This document shows positions 52,175-60,674 of a DNA stretch of 64,000 nt, in pieces. A program made the translations under genes and the position numbers. Origin of the DNA: SLRI01 sp964576715. Lineage in GTDB: Bacteria > Pseudomonadota > Alphaproteobacteria > Geminicoccales > Geminicoccaceae. The first letter of the stretch is position 1, and every line of letters starts with the position of its first letter. A model generated the notes under the pieces. The model did not search any database. It was not told the DNA's origin and saw only the letters and a program-made list of their open reading frames with translations. The DNA lies in NCBI GenBank assembly GCA_964576715.1, contig CAZNWE010000008.1, forward strand, positions 7,884-71,883, in the 5' to 3' direction.

Positions 52175-52192
52175 CGGCGGCCGGCCGCCAAC

Positions 52193-52678
52193 TCAGGCAG
52201 CCTGGCCGGCAGCGAGTGCGGTGGCGGCGGCCAGCACCTCGTCGACATGCCCAGGCACCTTGACCTTGCGCCAGACCCTGGCGATCCGCCCGTCGGCGTC
52301 GACCAGGAAGGTCGAGCGGTCGATTCCCATGTATTTCTTGCCGTACATGCTCTTCTCGACCCAAGCGCCCAGGGCCTCGACCAGCTCACCGGCCTCGTCG
52401 GCGGCGAGCACCAGATCGAGATCGTACTTCTTCTTGAACTTGTCGTGGCTGGCGACGCCATCTTTCGACAGTCCGATGACCTCGACGCCGACCGCGGCGA
52501 ATTCGGCCTTTTTGGCGCTGAAGCCTTGCGCCTCCTTGGTGCAGCCCGAGGTGTCGTCTTTCGGATAGAGATAGAGGACGTAGGCTTTGCCACGCAACCC
52601 GTCGCTCGACACCGTGCCGCCGCCGTCGGTCGGCAGGGTGAAGGCCGGCATCACGTCGCCTGGCTCGAGCTCGCTCAT
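52193..52678 (-). CDS. bcp: Peroxiredoxin, Bcp/PrxQ type
   Basis: A 161-aa thiol peroxidase. PKDDTSGCTKEAQGF holds the peroxidatic C46; the PrxQ resolving cysteine normally five residues later (PGCTxEAC) is replaced by Gln51, and no other cysteine is apparent. It should act as a 1-Cys enzyme needing an external thiol. Start ATG 52678 overlaps the glnE stop (ATGA), so its synthesis is coupled to GlnE. Confidence 0.91.
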   Translation of the reverse strand: MSELEPGDVMPAFTLPTDGGGTVSSDGLRGKAYVLYLYPKDDTSGCTKEAQGFSAKKAEFAAVGVEVIGLSKDGVASHDKFKKKYDLDLVLAADEAGELVEALGAWVEKSMYGKKYMGIDRSTFLVDADGRIARVWRKVKVPGHVDEVLAAATALAAGQAA

Positions 52679-55671
52679 CGGGTTTCCTTTCGCGCGATTT
52701 CGTTGGCTGCCGGTGACCTGTCGTCCAGTGCCGGGCAGAGCTCGTCGAAATACTGGGCGACCAGGGTCTCGCTTTCAACGAGCAGTTCCTCGATCGCCGC
52801 GAAATGAGCAACCGGCACGCCGAGGCCGAGTTGGCGGTTGGCGGCTCTGACCAGCGCTTCCTTCAATCCTTCCGGCGCCGTGGCGGGATCGAAGCGTCGT
52901 CCTTCCATCGACAGCCGCAGCACGGCCTGCAGCGCGTGGAACAGATCGAGCGCCTGGCGCAGGCGCCGGCCGCGGCCCTCCTCCAGCAGCCCAGCACCGA
53001 TCGCTCGGTCGAGCACCTGCCGGGTGTCGGGGGTCCTGAGTTCAGCCAGTGCCGGTCCATGGCGCAACACCAAGTACTGCATCGCGAACTCGAGCTCCAC
53101 CAGCCCGCCCCGGCAATGCTTGAGCGCCCAGTGATTTTCGCTGCCGTGCTCCTTGAAGATGCGAAAGCGCATTGCCCGAACGTCGGCCCGAAGAGTCTTC
53201 GGATCGGTCGGCCGGCTGAGTGCCTCATCGATGGCGGCGGCCACCGCGGCGGCCAGATGCCGGTCCCCGGCGACCACCCTGGCGCGGGTCAGGGACTGTC
53301 GCTCCCAGACCTGCGCCGTCACCTCGTGGTACTTCTTGAAGCTCGCGAGACTGGTCGCTACCGGTCCGACATTGCCCGACGGCCGCAGTCGCGTGTCGAT
53401 TTCGTAGAGCCGCCCCTCGGCGGTCTGCGCGCTGATCGCACTAATCAGCCGTTGACCGAGCCTGGCATAGTAGGTGGTGGCATTCAGCGGCTTGCCGCCG
53501 TCGGACTGCGCGTCGTCGGGCGCATCGTAGACGAAGACCAGATCGAGATCGGAGCCGAGGCTGAGCTCGCGCGAGCCGAGCTTGCCCATGCCGATGACGC
53601 AGAAGCTGCCGTTCGGCACCCGTCCGTGCTGATCCTCGAGCCAGCCTTGCGCCTCGGGGAGGAGGGTGCGGATCACGAGCTCGGCGATCCCGCTCAACGC
53701 TCGGCTGGCGCTGGTCGCGTCGGCAAAGCCGAGCAGCACGTGCAGGCCGGCCTGGAACTGCCGACCCTGGGCCCAGCGGCGGCAGAGATCGAGCAGCGCC
53801 TCGAGATGGCGGGCGTCACGCCTGAGCCGCAGCAGCTCGGCCTCGAGCGCCTCGCCATCCGGCAGCGGCTCGAAGAAATCCGGGGCGAGCATCGCATCGA
53901 ACAGGGCGACGTTGCGGGCGAGCACCTGGGCGAGCCGCGGGGCCGCCCCCATGAGATCGCCGAGCAAGGCCAAGAGATTGGGGTTGGCGCGGATCAGCGA
54001 GAAGAACTGCACGCCGGCCGGCAGGCCCGAGAGAAAGGCGTCGAACAGGCGAAACGCCTCGTCGACATCGGCTTGCCGCTCGAGGGCCTTCAAGATGCCG
54101 GGCGTCAGCTCGGTCAACAGCTCGCGCGCCCGGGTGCTGCGGGTGGCGCGGATATGGCCATGGTGCCACTGGCGGATCCGTGCCGCGACTGCGGTGGGCT
54201 CGCGAAAGCCCATCCCGCGCAGCGTCTCGAGCGTGCCCGGATCGTCCTCGGTGCCGGTGAAGACCAGCTGCTTGCCGGCGCCCAGGTCGGGCTCGGCCTC
54301 GAACAGTTGCGCGTACTGCCGCTCGACCCGCTGCAGGGTGAGGGTCAAGGCCTCGCCGAGTGCTGCGACATCGGCAAAGCCGGCGAAACGTGCGAACTGT
54401 GCCAGCTCCTGGTCACGGCTCGGCAAGGTCTGGGTCTGCTTGTCGGCGACCATCTGCAGCCGGTGCTCGAGGCTGCGCAAGAAGCGATAGGCGCTCGCGA
54501 GCTCGGCCGCTGCCTCGGCATCGACCCAGCGTCCGTCGACCAGATCATGCAGCGCCACCAGGGTGCGCGGGTCGCGCAGTTCGGGGTGGCGACCGCCGAG
54601 AATCAGCTGTTGGGTCTGGACGAAAAACTCGATCTCGCGGATGCCACCGCGGCCGACCTTGAGATCGTGGCCGCGAAAGCCGATCGACCCAAAGCCGCGA
54701 TGCGCATTGATCTGCCGCTTGATCGAATGGATGTCGCGGATGGCGGCATAGTCGAGGTGGCGGCGCCACACGAACGGGCCGAGCCGTCGCAGGAAGGCAT
54801 CGCCGGCGGCCTTGTCGCCGGCGATAACCCGCGCCTTGATGAAGGCGGCGCGCTCCCAGTTCTGGCCGTGCCGCTCGTAGTAGAGCTCGGCGGCGTCCAC
54901 CGAAAGGGCGAGCGGATGACCCGGCGGATGGGGGCGAAGGCGAAGGTCGGTGCGAAAGACGTAGCCCTCGCGGCTCTTGTTCTCCAGCCCGTAGACGATC
55001 GCCCGGGCGGCGCGCACGGCGAGCGCCATCGGCGTTTCGCGACCGCGGTAGGTGATCCTTTCGGGGTCGAAAAAGACGATGAGGTCGATATCGCTCGAAT
55101 AGTTGAGTTCCTTGGCGCCGAGCTTGCCCATGCCGATGACGAAAATGCCGCACTCGGCCGTCGGCCGGTCCGGCTCGGCGAGCTCGACCTCACCACGCCT
55201 CGCCGCTTCGGCAAGAAACGTCGCGAGCACCGCCTCGGTTGCCCGGTCGGCGAGCCGCGTCAGGCTCGCTGTCACCTGGTCGAGATCGAAAGCACCCTCG
55301 AGATCGGCGAGGCCGACGACCGTGGCGATCCGCCGCTTGGCTCGGCGGAGCCCGGGCAGCATCCGATTGCGATCCAGCGGCAAGCTGTCGATCGCACCGA
55401 TCTCGGCATCGACCAGCTGGGCCGCGCCGTTCGCCCGATAGTCGAGGAGCACCACCGGGTCGTTGATCAGGCCATCGGCGAGATGCGGGCTCAGCGGAAA
55501 AATGCCGGCGAGCAGCGCCTGATCGTCGGCGTCGTCGAGCCGCGCCTCCAGCGCCTTGCCGATCTGCGGATCGGGATGTCGCCCGGCCGCTTGCAACCAC
55601 CGCGCCCGCCATGGCTCGTCCGGGCTCGGCAGCGGCAGTGGAGGAGCGACGTTGGGCTCGGGCTGGTTCAA
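52675..55671 (-). CDS. glnE: Bifunctional glutamine synthetase adenylyltransferase/deadenylylase
   Basis: A 998-aa enzyme that adds and removes AMP on glutamine synthetase in response to PII. The two nucleotidyltransferase domains show the same signature twice: GMGKLGAKELNYSSDIDLI (about 180-200, deadenylylating) and GMGKLGSRELSLGSDLDLV (about 695-715, adenylylating), separated by the long helical linker. The length fits the family. It lies between tyrS and bcp on the minus strand and runs opposite a long meaningless plus-strand frame. Confidence 0.95.
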   Translation of the reverse strand: MNQPEPNVAPPLPLPSPDEPWRARWLQAAGRHPDPQIGKALEARLDDADDQALLAGIFPLSPHLADGLINDPVVLLDYRANGAAQLVDAEIGAIDSLPLDRNRMLPGLRRAKRRIATVVGLADLEGAFDLDQVTASLTRLADRATEAVLATFLAEAARRGEVELAEPDRPTAECGIFVIGMGKLGAKELNYSSDIDLIVFFDPERITYRGRETPMALAVRAARAIVYGLENKSREGYVFRTDLRLRPHPPGHPLALSVDAAELYYERHGQNWERAAFIKARVIAGDKAAGDAFLRRLGPFVWRRHLDYAAIRDIHSIKRQINAHRGFGSIGFRGHDLKVGRGGIREIEFFVQTQQLILGGRHPELRDPRTLVALHDLVDGRWVDAEAAAELASAYRFLRSLEHRLQMVADKQTQTLPSRDQELAQFARFAGFADVAALGEALTLTLQRVERQYAQLFEAEPDLGAGKQLVFTGTEDDPGTLETLRGMGFREPTAVAARIRQWHHGHIRATRSTRARELLTELTPGILKALERQADVDEAFRLFDAFLSGLPAGVQFFSLIRANPNLLALLGDLMGAAPRLAQVLARNVALFDAMLAPDFFEPLPDGEALEAELLRLRRDARHLEALLDLCRRWAQGRQFQAGLHVLLGFADATSASRALSGIAELVIRTLLPEAQGWLEDQHGRVPNGSFCVIGMGKLGSRELSLGSDLDLVFVYDAPDDAQSDGGKPLNATTYYARLGQRLISAISAQTAEGRLYEIDTRLRPSGNVGPVATSLASFKKYHEVTAQVWERQSLTRARVVAGDRHLAAAVAAAIDEALSRPTDPKTLRADVRAMRFRIFKEHGSENHWALKHCRGGLVELEFAMQYLVLRHGPALAELRTPDTRQVLDRAIGAGLLEEGRGRRLRQALDLFHALQAVLRLSMEGRRFDPATAPEGLKEALVRAANRQLGLGVPVAHFAAIEELLVESETLVAQYFDELCPALDDRSPAANEIARKETR

Positions 55672-55771
55672 CAGGGCGGCTCCCGATCGACAGGTGGCGG
55701 CGATCCAGCGCGCCGGCCGGAACCCGGAAGGTTCCCGTTCGACGGCGCCTGGTCAAGCGCCGATCACGCGG

Positions 55772-55789
55772 CCGCCGTCACTGCGGCGG
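55772..55789. terminator. Weak GC hairpin between tyrS and glnE
   Basis: CCGCCG (55772-55777) pairs with CGGCGG (55784-55789) around a six-base loop, in the 124-base gap between the tyrS stop and the glnE start. No U-run, so it may only attenuate. Confidence 0.35.
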
Positions 55790-55795
55790 TTTCGC

Positions 55796-57040
55796 TCAGA
55801 CGGCCTTGACCAGGACGTGGCGCTTTTTGCCGACGGAAAGTTTGAGGGTGTCGCGGGTCAGCGCCGTCGCGTCGACGACGAGCTGCTCGTCCTCGACCGG
55901 TTGGTCGTTGAGCCGTGCCCCGCCGCCGCGGATCAGCCGTCGCACTTCGGCATTCGAGGTTGCGAGCCCGGCCAGCCGGAAGAGCTCGAGGATCGACACA
56001 CCGGCCGCCAGCCTCGCCGGCTCGAGCGCCACGGTGGGCAATCCCGCAGCCGCGCCATCGCCCTCGAACTGGGCGCGCGCCGCGGCTGCCGCCTGCTCAG
56101 CCGCCCGCCGGCCATGCGCCAGGGTGGTCGCTTCGAGCGCCAGCGCCTTCTTCGCCTCGTTGATCTCGGCCCCGGCGAGGGCTTCGAGCCGGGCGATCTC
56201 GGCCAACGGCAGCTCGGTGAACAAGCGAAGAAAGCGCCCGACATCGGCGTCCTCGGTGTTGCGCCAGTACTGCCAGTAGTCGAAGGCCGAGAGCCGCTCG
56301 CCGCTCAGCCAGACCGCGCCCGCTGCGGTCTTGCCCATCTTCGCACCGGCGGCGGTGGTGATCAGCGGCGTGGTCAGGCCGAAAAGCTGGTTGCCGTCGA
56401 TGCGCCGGCCCAGCTCGACCCCATTGACGATGTTACCCCACTGGTCCGAGCCGCCCATCTGCAGCCGGCAATCGAAGCGCCGGGCAAGCTGGAGAAAGTC
56501 GTAGGCTTGCATGACCATGTAGTTGAATTCGAGCAGGGTCAGCGGCTGCTCCCGCTCCAGCCGCTGCTTGACGCTGTCGAAGGTCAGCATGCGGTTGATG
56601 GTGAAATGCGTGCCGAAATCCCGAAGGAAGGGAATGTAGCGCAACTCGTCCAGCCAGGCCGCGTTGTCGACCAGGCGCGCCCCGCCGTCGCGAAAATCGA
56701 GGAATGCCTCGAGATTGGCCTGGATGCCGTCCTTGTTCGTGTCGATCGCCGCGTCGTCCAGGAGCGGCCGGCTGGTGTCCCGGAAGGAAGGGTCGCCCAC
56801 CTTCGTGGTGCCGCCGCCGACGAGGGCAATCGGCCGGTGGCCCGTGCGCTGCACGATGCGCAGCATCATGATGCTGACGAGGCTGCCGACATGCAGGCTG
56901 GCAGCGGTGCAGTCGTAGCCGACATAGGCGGTCACTGGTCCACTGAGTGCCACTGCGTCCAATGCCTCGCCGTCGGTGCATTGGTGAATGTAGCCACGCT
57001 CATCGAGCGTGCGCATGAGGTCGGAGCGAAAGCGGCTCAT
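55796..57040 (-). CDS. tyrS: Tyrosyl-tRNA synthetase
   Basis: A 414-aa class I synthetase charging tRNA-Tyr. The HIGH motif appears as LHVGSLV and KMSKS as KMGKT. YVGYDCTAASLHVGS and the tRNA/tyrosine pocket QMGGSDQWGNIVNG are typical. A C-terminal S4 RNA-binding domain ends with RLIRGGGARLNDQPVEDE and LSVGKKRH. Either GTG 57043 or ATG 57040 may start; I use the ATG, which has slightly better spacing from GGA. Catalytic features are intact. Confidence 0.94.
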   Translation of the reverse strand: MSRFRSDLMRTLDERGYIHQCTDGEALDAVALSGPVTAYVGYDCTAASLHVGSLVSIMMLRIVQRTGHRPIALVGGGTTKVGDPSFRDTSRPLLDDAAIDTNKDGIQANLEAFLDFRDGGARLVDNAAWLDELRYIPFLRDFGTHFTINRMLTFDSVKQRLEREQPLTLLEFNYMVMQAYDFLQLARRFDCRLQMGGSDQWGNIVNGVELGRRIDGNQLFGLTTPLITTAAGAKMGKTAAGAVWLSGERLSAFDYWQYWRNTEDADVGRFLRLFTELPLAEIARLEALAGAEINEAKKALALEATTLAHGRRAAEQAAAAARAQFEGDGAAAGLPTVALEPARLAAGVSILELFRLAGLATSNAEVRRLIRGGGARLNDQPVEDEQLVVDATALTRDTLKLSVGKKRHVLVKAV

Positions 57041-57113
57041 CACAGTCCATCGGGCGAGGTTGGCCGGGCACCGAACACGCGTCGGCTCGGCCGGTGCCGC
57101 CGGTCTAAAGGGT

Positions 57114-57782
57114 TCAGCGCGCCAGGGCCATGGGCTCGGCGGACGGCTTCAAGCGCTTGTCGAGATAGGCCTCGCAGATGGCCTCGAACTCGTCCTGCTC
57201 GTCACTGAACACGTGGTCCGCGCCGTCGAGCTGGTGGAAGTCGATGGTGATGCCGCGCTGCTGGCTGAGCTTGGTCACCAGCTTCTCAACCGAATCGGGC
57301 GGTGTCACCATGTCGCGCTCACCGTGGATGATCAGGCCCGAGGAGGGGCAGGGGGCGAGGAAGCTGAAGTCGTACATGTTGGCCGGCAGGCCGGCGCAGA
57401 TGAAGCCCTGGATTTCGGGGCGGCGCATCAGGAGCTGCATCGCGATCCACGCACCGAACGAGAAGCCGCCGCACCAAGCGATCGGACTGTTGGCGTTGTG
57501 GCTCTGCATCCAGTCGAGCGCTGCCGCGGCATCCCTGAGCTCTCCCTGGCCGTGGTCGAATGCGCCCTGGCTGCGGCCGACACCGCGGAAGTTGAAGCGC
57601 AGGGTCGAGAAGCCGCGCCGCGCGAACATGTGAAACATCAGATGCACGAGACGATTGTTCATCGTCCCGCCGTATTGCGGGTGCGGGTGCAGGATGATGG
57701 CGAGCGGCGGGTTGGGCCCCTCGCCGTGCACATAGCGGCCTTCAAGTCGGCCATCCGACCCATTGAAGATGACTTCGGGCAT
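57114..57782 (-). CDS. Alpha/beta hydrolase (dienelactone hydrolase-like)
   Basis: A 222-aa hydrolase opening MPEVIFNGSDGRLEGRY, then LAIILHPHPQYGGTMNN, TLRFNFRGVGRSQGAF, the nucleophile elbow CGGFSFGAWIAMQLL (Ser in GFSFGA) and a C-terminal GADHVFS histidine. It belongs to a conserved group often found next to iron-sulfur or cysteine genes in alphaproteobacteria, as I recall. I start at ATG 57782 with AAGGAG ten bases before. It precedes tyrS on the minus strand and is divergent from cysE. The substrate is unknown. Confidence 0.85.
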   Translation of the reverse strand: MPEVIFNGSDGRLEGRYVHGEGPNPPLAIILHPHPQYGGTMNNRLVHLMFHMFARRGFSTLRFNFRGVGRSQGAFDHGQGELRDAAAALDWMQSHNANSPIAWCGGFSFGAWIAMQLLMRRPEIQGFICAGLPANMYDFSFLAPCPSSGLIIHGERDMVTPPDSVEKLVTKLSQQRGITIDFHQLDGADHVFSDEQDEFEAICEAYLDKRLKPSAEPMALAR

Positions 57783-58060
57783 TCCTCTTCCACTCCTTGG
57801 CCGCACCGACCCTGGGCGTCACGTCGCACCGGTGCGACCCACGGCACGCCCCGCGCCGTTCACGACCATGCCGACCCGTAGGACGCAGCCGGTAGGCGGC
57901 CGCACGCTGTCCCTTGATTGACCCGCCCAGGTGCCAACCTATACCCACGAGCGTAGGTCGAGCGTCGACCACACGTGTTCGTACCATATCTGCGTGGCCT
58001 GAGGCGGCGGAGTGCGGTTGGTCTCGGGCAGAATGAGGGCTATACCGTATGGGAGCGCCG

Positions 58061-58777
58061 ATGTTCAAGCGAATCCGTGACGACATCGAGGCTGTCTTCG
58101 CCCGCGACCCGGCAGCCCGCTCGCGGATCGAGGTGTTGCTTTGCTATCCGGGCCTGCATGCCTTGCTCATGCATAGGCTGGCCCACCCACTTTGGGTCCG
58201 TGGCTGGCGGCTTCTTGCCCGCTGGCTGTCGCAGGTGAGCCGCTTTGCCACCGGCATCGAGATTCACCCTGGAGCGGTGATCGGCGAGCGCTTTTTCATC
58301 GACCACGGCATGGGGGTGGTGATCGGCGAGACCGCGGAGATCGGCGACGACGTGACGCTATATCAGGGTGTGACCCTGGGTGGCGTGAGCAGTGACGCCG
58401 GCAAGCGTCACCCGACCCTGGAGAACGGCGTAGTGGTCGGCGCCGGGGCTGCCGTGCTCGGACCGTTCACCGTTGGCCGTGGCGCCCGGATCGGCTCGAA
58501 CGCCGTCGTTCTCCATGGCGTGCCGGCCGATACCACCGTGGTCGGCGTCCCGGCGCATGCGGCGGTCCGCAAGCCGGTGCCGGTCGACTGGCGCTGCTTT
58601 CCCGCCTACGGCAACGAGCCGGGTGCCGAGGATGACCCGATGCATACGGCGATCGAGCGGCTGTGCAGACGGGTCGACGAGCTCGAGAACGAGGTGTCGC
58701 GGCTGCGCCATCGCCCGGATCCCAGCTCGGACGACGCGAACAAGGCGCGCCGACTGGTGGCCAATCTGCAGCGCTGA
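58061..58777 (+). CDS. cysE: Serine O-acetyltransferase
   Basis: A 238-aa hexapeptide-repeat acetyltransferase making O-acetylserine for CysK. LLCYPGLHALLMHRLAHPLW, then left-handed helix repeats with the active site FFIDHGMGVVIGETAEIGDD (His, Asp) and GRGARIGSNAVVL. ATG 58061 has GGGAG five bases upstream and is preferred over ATG 58049. It starts a plus-strand run with the cysteine desulfurase, IscA-like, ferredoxin and mnmA genes, the first stage of which consumes the cysteine made here. Confidence 0.93.
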   Translation: MFKRIRDDIEAVFARDPAARSRIEVLLCYPGLHALLMHRLAHPLWVRGWRLLARWLSQVSRFATGIEIHPGAVIGERFFIDHGMGVVIGETAEIGDDVTLYQGVTLGGVSSDAGKRHPTLENGVVVGAGAAVLGPFTVGRGARIGSNAVVLHGVPADTTVVGVPAHAAVRKPVPVDWRCFPAYGNEPGAEDDPMHTAIERLCRRVDELENEVSRLRHRPDPSSDDANKARRLVANLQR

Positions 58778-58791
58778 CCGAGCCTGGTCGG

Positions 58792-59895
58792 ATGCGCTCA
58801 GCACCGCGCGCTTATCTGGACCACGCGGCCACATCGCCGGTGCGCCCGGAGGTACGGGTCGCTGTCGTTGCCAGCCTCGATCTCGCCGGTAACCCGTCCT
58901 CAATCCATACCGAGGGGCGCCAGGCTCGGGCACTGGTCGAGCGCGCCCGGGCCACCGTAGGCCGCGCGCTCGGTGCCGAACGGAACGGCGCGATTGTTTT
59001 CACCAGCGGTGCGACCGAGGCCAACGCCAGCGTCCTCCGGGGCGCTGGCGTGACGCTCGCCTCAGCCGTCGAGCACCCGTCGGTCCTGGCCCAGCCCGCC
59101 ATCGAGACACTGCCCGTCGATCGGCATGGTCGGCTCGACCTTTCGGCTCTCGAAGCGCGCCTCGCGCGCGGCGACGTCGGACGGCTGGCCGTCATGCTCG
59201 CCAACAACGAGACCGGTGTGATCCAGCCCGTGACCGAGGCCGCGCGCCTCGCCCGCGCCGCCGGCGTCCAACTTCACGTCGACGCTGTGCAGGCGCTCGG
59301 CAAGCAGCCGATCGACGTCGAGGCGCTGGACTGTGACAGCATCGCAGTCTCGGCGCACAAGATCGGCGGGCCAAAGGGTGTCGGGGCCCTTTGGTTGCGC
59401 GACGCCGATATCCTGTCGCCACTTCTTCTCGGCGGCGGCCAGGAGGGCCGCTACCGGGCCGGCACCGAGAACCTGGCGGGCATCGCCGGCTTTGCGGCGG
59501 GCCTCGAGGCTAGGCGGGTCGACGAACCGACGAGGCTCGCCGAGCTGCGTGACACACTCGAGACCACCGTGCGAGGCATTGCCACCGACGCCGTGGTGAT
59601 CGCCGCCGACAGTCGGCGTCTCGCCCATATCAGCGCCATCGCGCTGCCCGGCGTGCCGGCCGCAACGCAGGTCATCGCCCTCGATCTCGCCGGCGTCGCG
59701 GTCTCAGCCGGTGCAGCCTGTTCCTCAGGCAAAGTGGCACCGAGCCATGTGCTGCAGGCGATGCGCATCACACCGGCGCTCGCCGCGTGCACGATCCGCG
59801 TCAGCCTCGGCTGGAACAGCACCGCTGCCGACATCGCGCGGTTTTTGGAGGTATGGGCCACGCTTGCCGCGCGCCGTTCGCGGTCGGCGGCTTGA
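58792..59895 (+). CDS. Cysteine desulfurase (NifS/IscS family)
   Basis: A 367-aa PLP enzyme taking sulfur from cysteine. PLP lysine K190 is in SAHKIGGPKG, the histidine in SAVEHPSV, and the persulfide cysteine C310 in AGAACSSGKVAPSHV. RYRAGTENLAGIAGF is the family motif. The start ATG 58792 lies 14 bases after cysE; the frame opens to 58663 inside cysE and is not used. As the only desulfurase in view it probably feeds both the Fe-S assembly protein and MnmA downstream. Confidence 0.92.
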   Translation: MRSAPRAYLDHAATSPVRPEVRVAVVASLDLAGNPSSIHTEGRQARALVERARATVGRALGAERNGAIVFTSGATEANASVLRGAGVTLASAVEHPSVLAQPAIETLPVDRHGRLDLSALEARLARGDVGRLAVMLANNETGVIQPVTEAARLARAAGVQLHVDAVQALGKQPIDVEALDCDSIAVSAHKIGGPKGVGALWLRDADILSPLLLGGGQEGRYRAGTENLAGIAGFAAGLEARRVDEPTRLAELRDTLETTVRGIATDAVVIAADSRRLAHISAIALPGVPAATQVIALDLAGVAVSAGAACSSGKVAPSHVLQAMRITPALAACTIRVSLGWNSTAADIARFLEVWATLAARRSRSAA

Positions 59896-59986
59896 CAGCT
59901 TGGAACGCATCGAAGCGATGACCGCTTGCGATCGACAGTGTTTCGGCCAAAATAGAAGGGTCGGATGTAGCGATGGGATTGTTTAG

Positions 59987-60331
59987 ATGAGTGTTGGGCA
60001 AGGTCAGGTGGTTGACCTCACGCCGGCAGCAGTGGCGCGGGCGCGCGCACTCCTGACCGAGCATGGCGAAGATGCAGCAGGCATCCGCCTCGGCGTCAAG
60101 ACGACGGGCTGCTCGGGGATGAGCTATAAGCTTGATTTTGCGCGCGAAATCGGTGCCGAGGACACGGTGGTCGAGAAGGACGGGGTCAAGCTTGTGGTCG
60201 AGCCGGGAGCGATCATGTACGTGCTCGGCACACAGATCGACTGGGTCGAGGACAAGCTCGGGGCGATGTTCGTCTTCAACAATCCGAACGAGAAGGCGCG
60301 GTGTGGCTGCGGCGAGAGCTTCTCGGTTTGA
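59987..60331 (+). CDS. iscA: A-type iron-sulfur cluster carrier (IscA/SufA/HesB)
   Basis: A 114-aa protein with the three cysteines of the A-type family: C42 in KTTGCSGMSYKLDF and C106 and C108 in the C-terminal RCGCGESFSV. It binds Fe or an Fe-S cluster and passes it to apoproteins. It sits 91 bases after the desulfurase gene and 10 bases before the ferredoxin gene. No IscU, HscA or HscB is encoded beside it, unlike a standard isc operon. The name iscA reflects context; SufA-like is equally possible. Confidence 0.9.
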   Translation: MSVGQGQVVDLTPAAVARARALLTEHGEDAAGIRLGVKTTGCSGMSYKLDFAREIGAEDTVVEKDGVKLVVEPGAIMYVLGTQIDWVEDKLGAMFVFNNPNEKARCGCGESFSV

Positions 60332-60341
60332 CCTCTGGCCG

Positions 60342-60665
60342 ATGCCGCTTGTGACGTTTCTCTTGCCGGGTGGCAGGCGGATCAGCGCCGAGGCACAAGC
60401 CGGTGAGACCATTCTCGATGTGGCGCGCCACAAGGCCATCGCGATCGAAGGGGCCTGCGGTGGTGCCATGGCCTGTGCCACCTGCCACGTGATCGTCGAG
60501 GCCGGCGATTTCGACCGCCTGCCGCCGGCCTGTGTGGAGGAGGAGGAGATGCTCGACTTGGCCGAGAGCCTCGCGGCCACCTCACGGCTCGGTTGCCAGA
60601 TCAAGCTCGATGCCAGCCTCGATGGCCTCACTGTCACCGTGCCGCCCACCAGCCTGCTCGACTAG
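60342..60665 (+). CDS. fdx: Adrenodoxin-type [2Fe-2S] ferredoxin (Isc-like)
   Basis: A 107-aa ferredoxin with ligands C39, C45, C48 (GACGGAMACATCHV) and C85 (LGCQIKLD), the adrenodoxin/Isc Fdx spacing. It supplies electrons for cluster assembly in the mitochondrial and bacterial ISC systems. The ATG 60342 lies 10 bases after the IscA-like gene stop. The next gene, mnmA, starts 9 bases on, so the two are co-transcribed. Confidence 0.92.
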   Translation: MPLVTFLLPGGRRISAEAQAGETILDVARHKAIAIEGACGGAMACATCHVIVEAGDFDRLPPACVEEEEMLDLAESLAATSRLGCQIKLDASLDGLTVTVPPTSLLD

Positions 60666-60674
60666 TGGGTAGTC

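Noticed and set aside
52804..55809. A 1001-codon open frame on the plus strand
   Set aside because: It lies antisense to glnE over its whole length; the translation has no domain and the frame follows from high GC at third codon positions.
58018..58046. TTGGTC-17-TATACC as a cysE promoter
   Set aside because: Spacing is ideal, but the start site would fall around 58053, leaving only about eight bases before ATG 58061 and cutting the ribosome site, so I did not list it as a feature.
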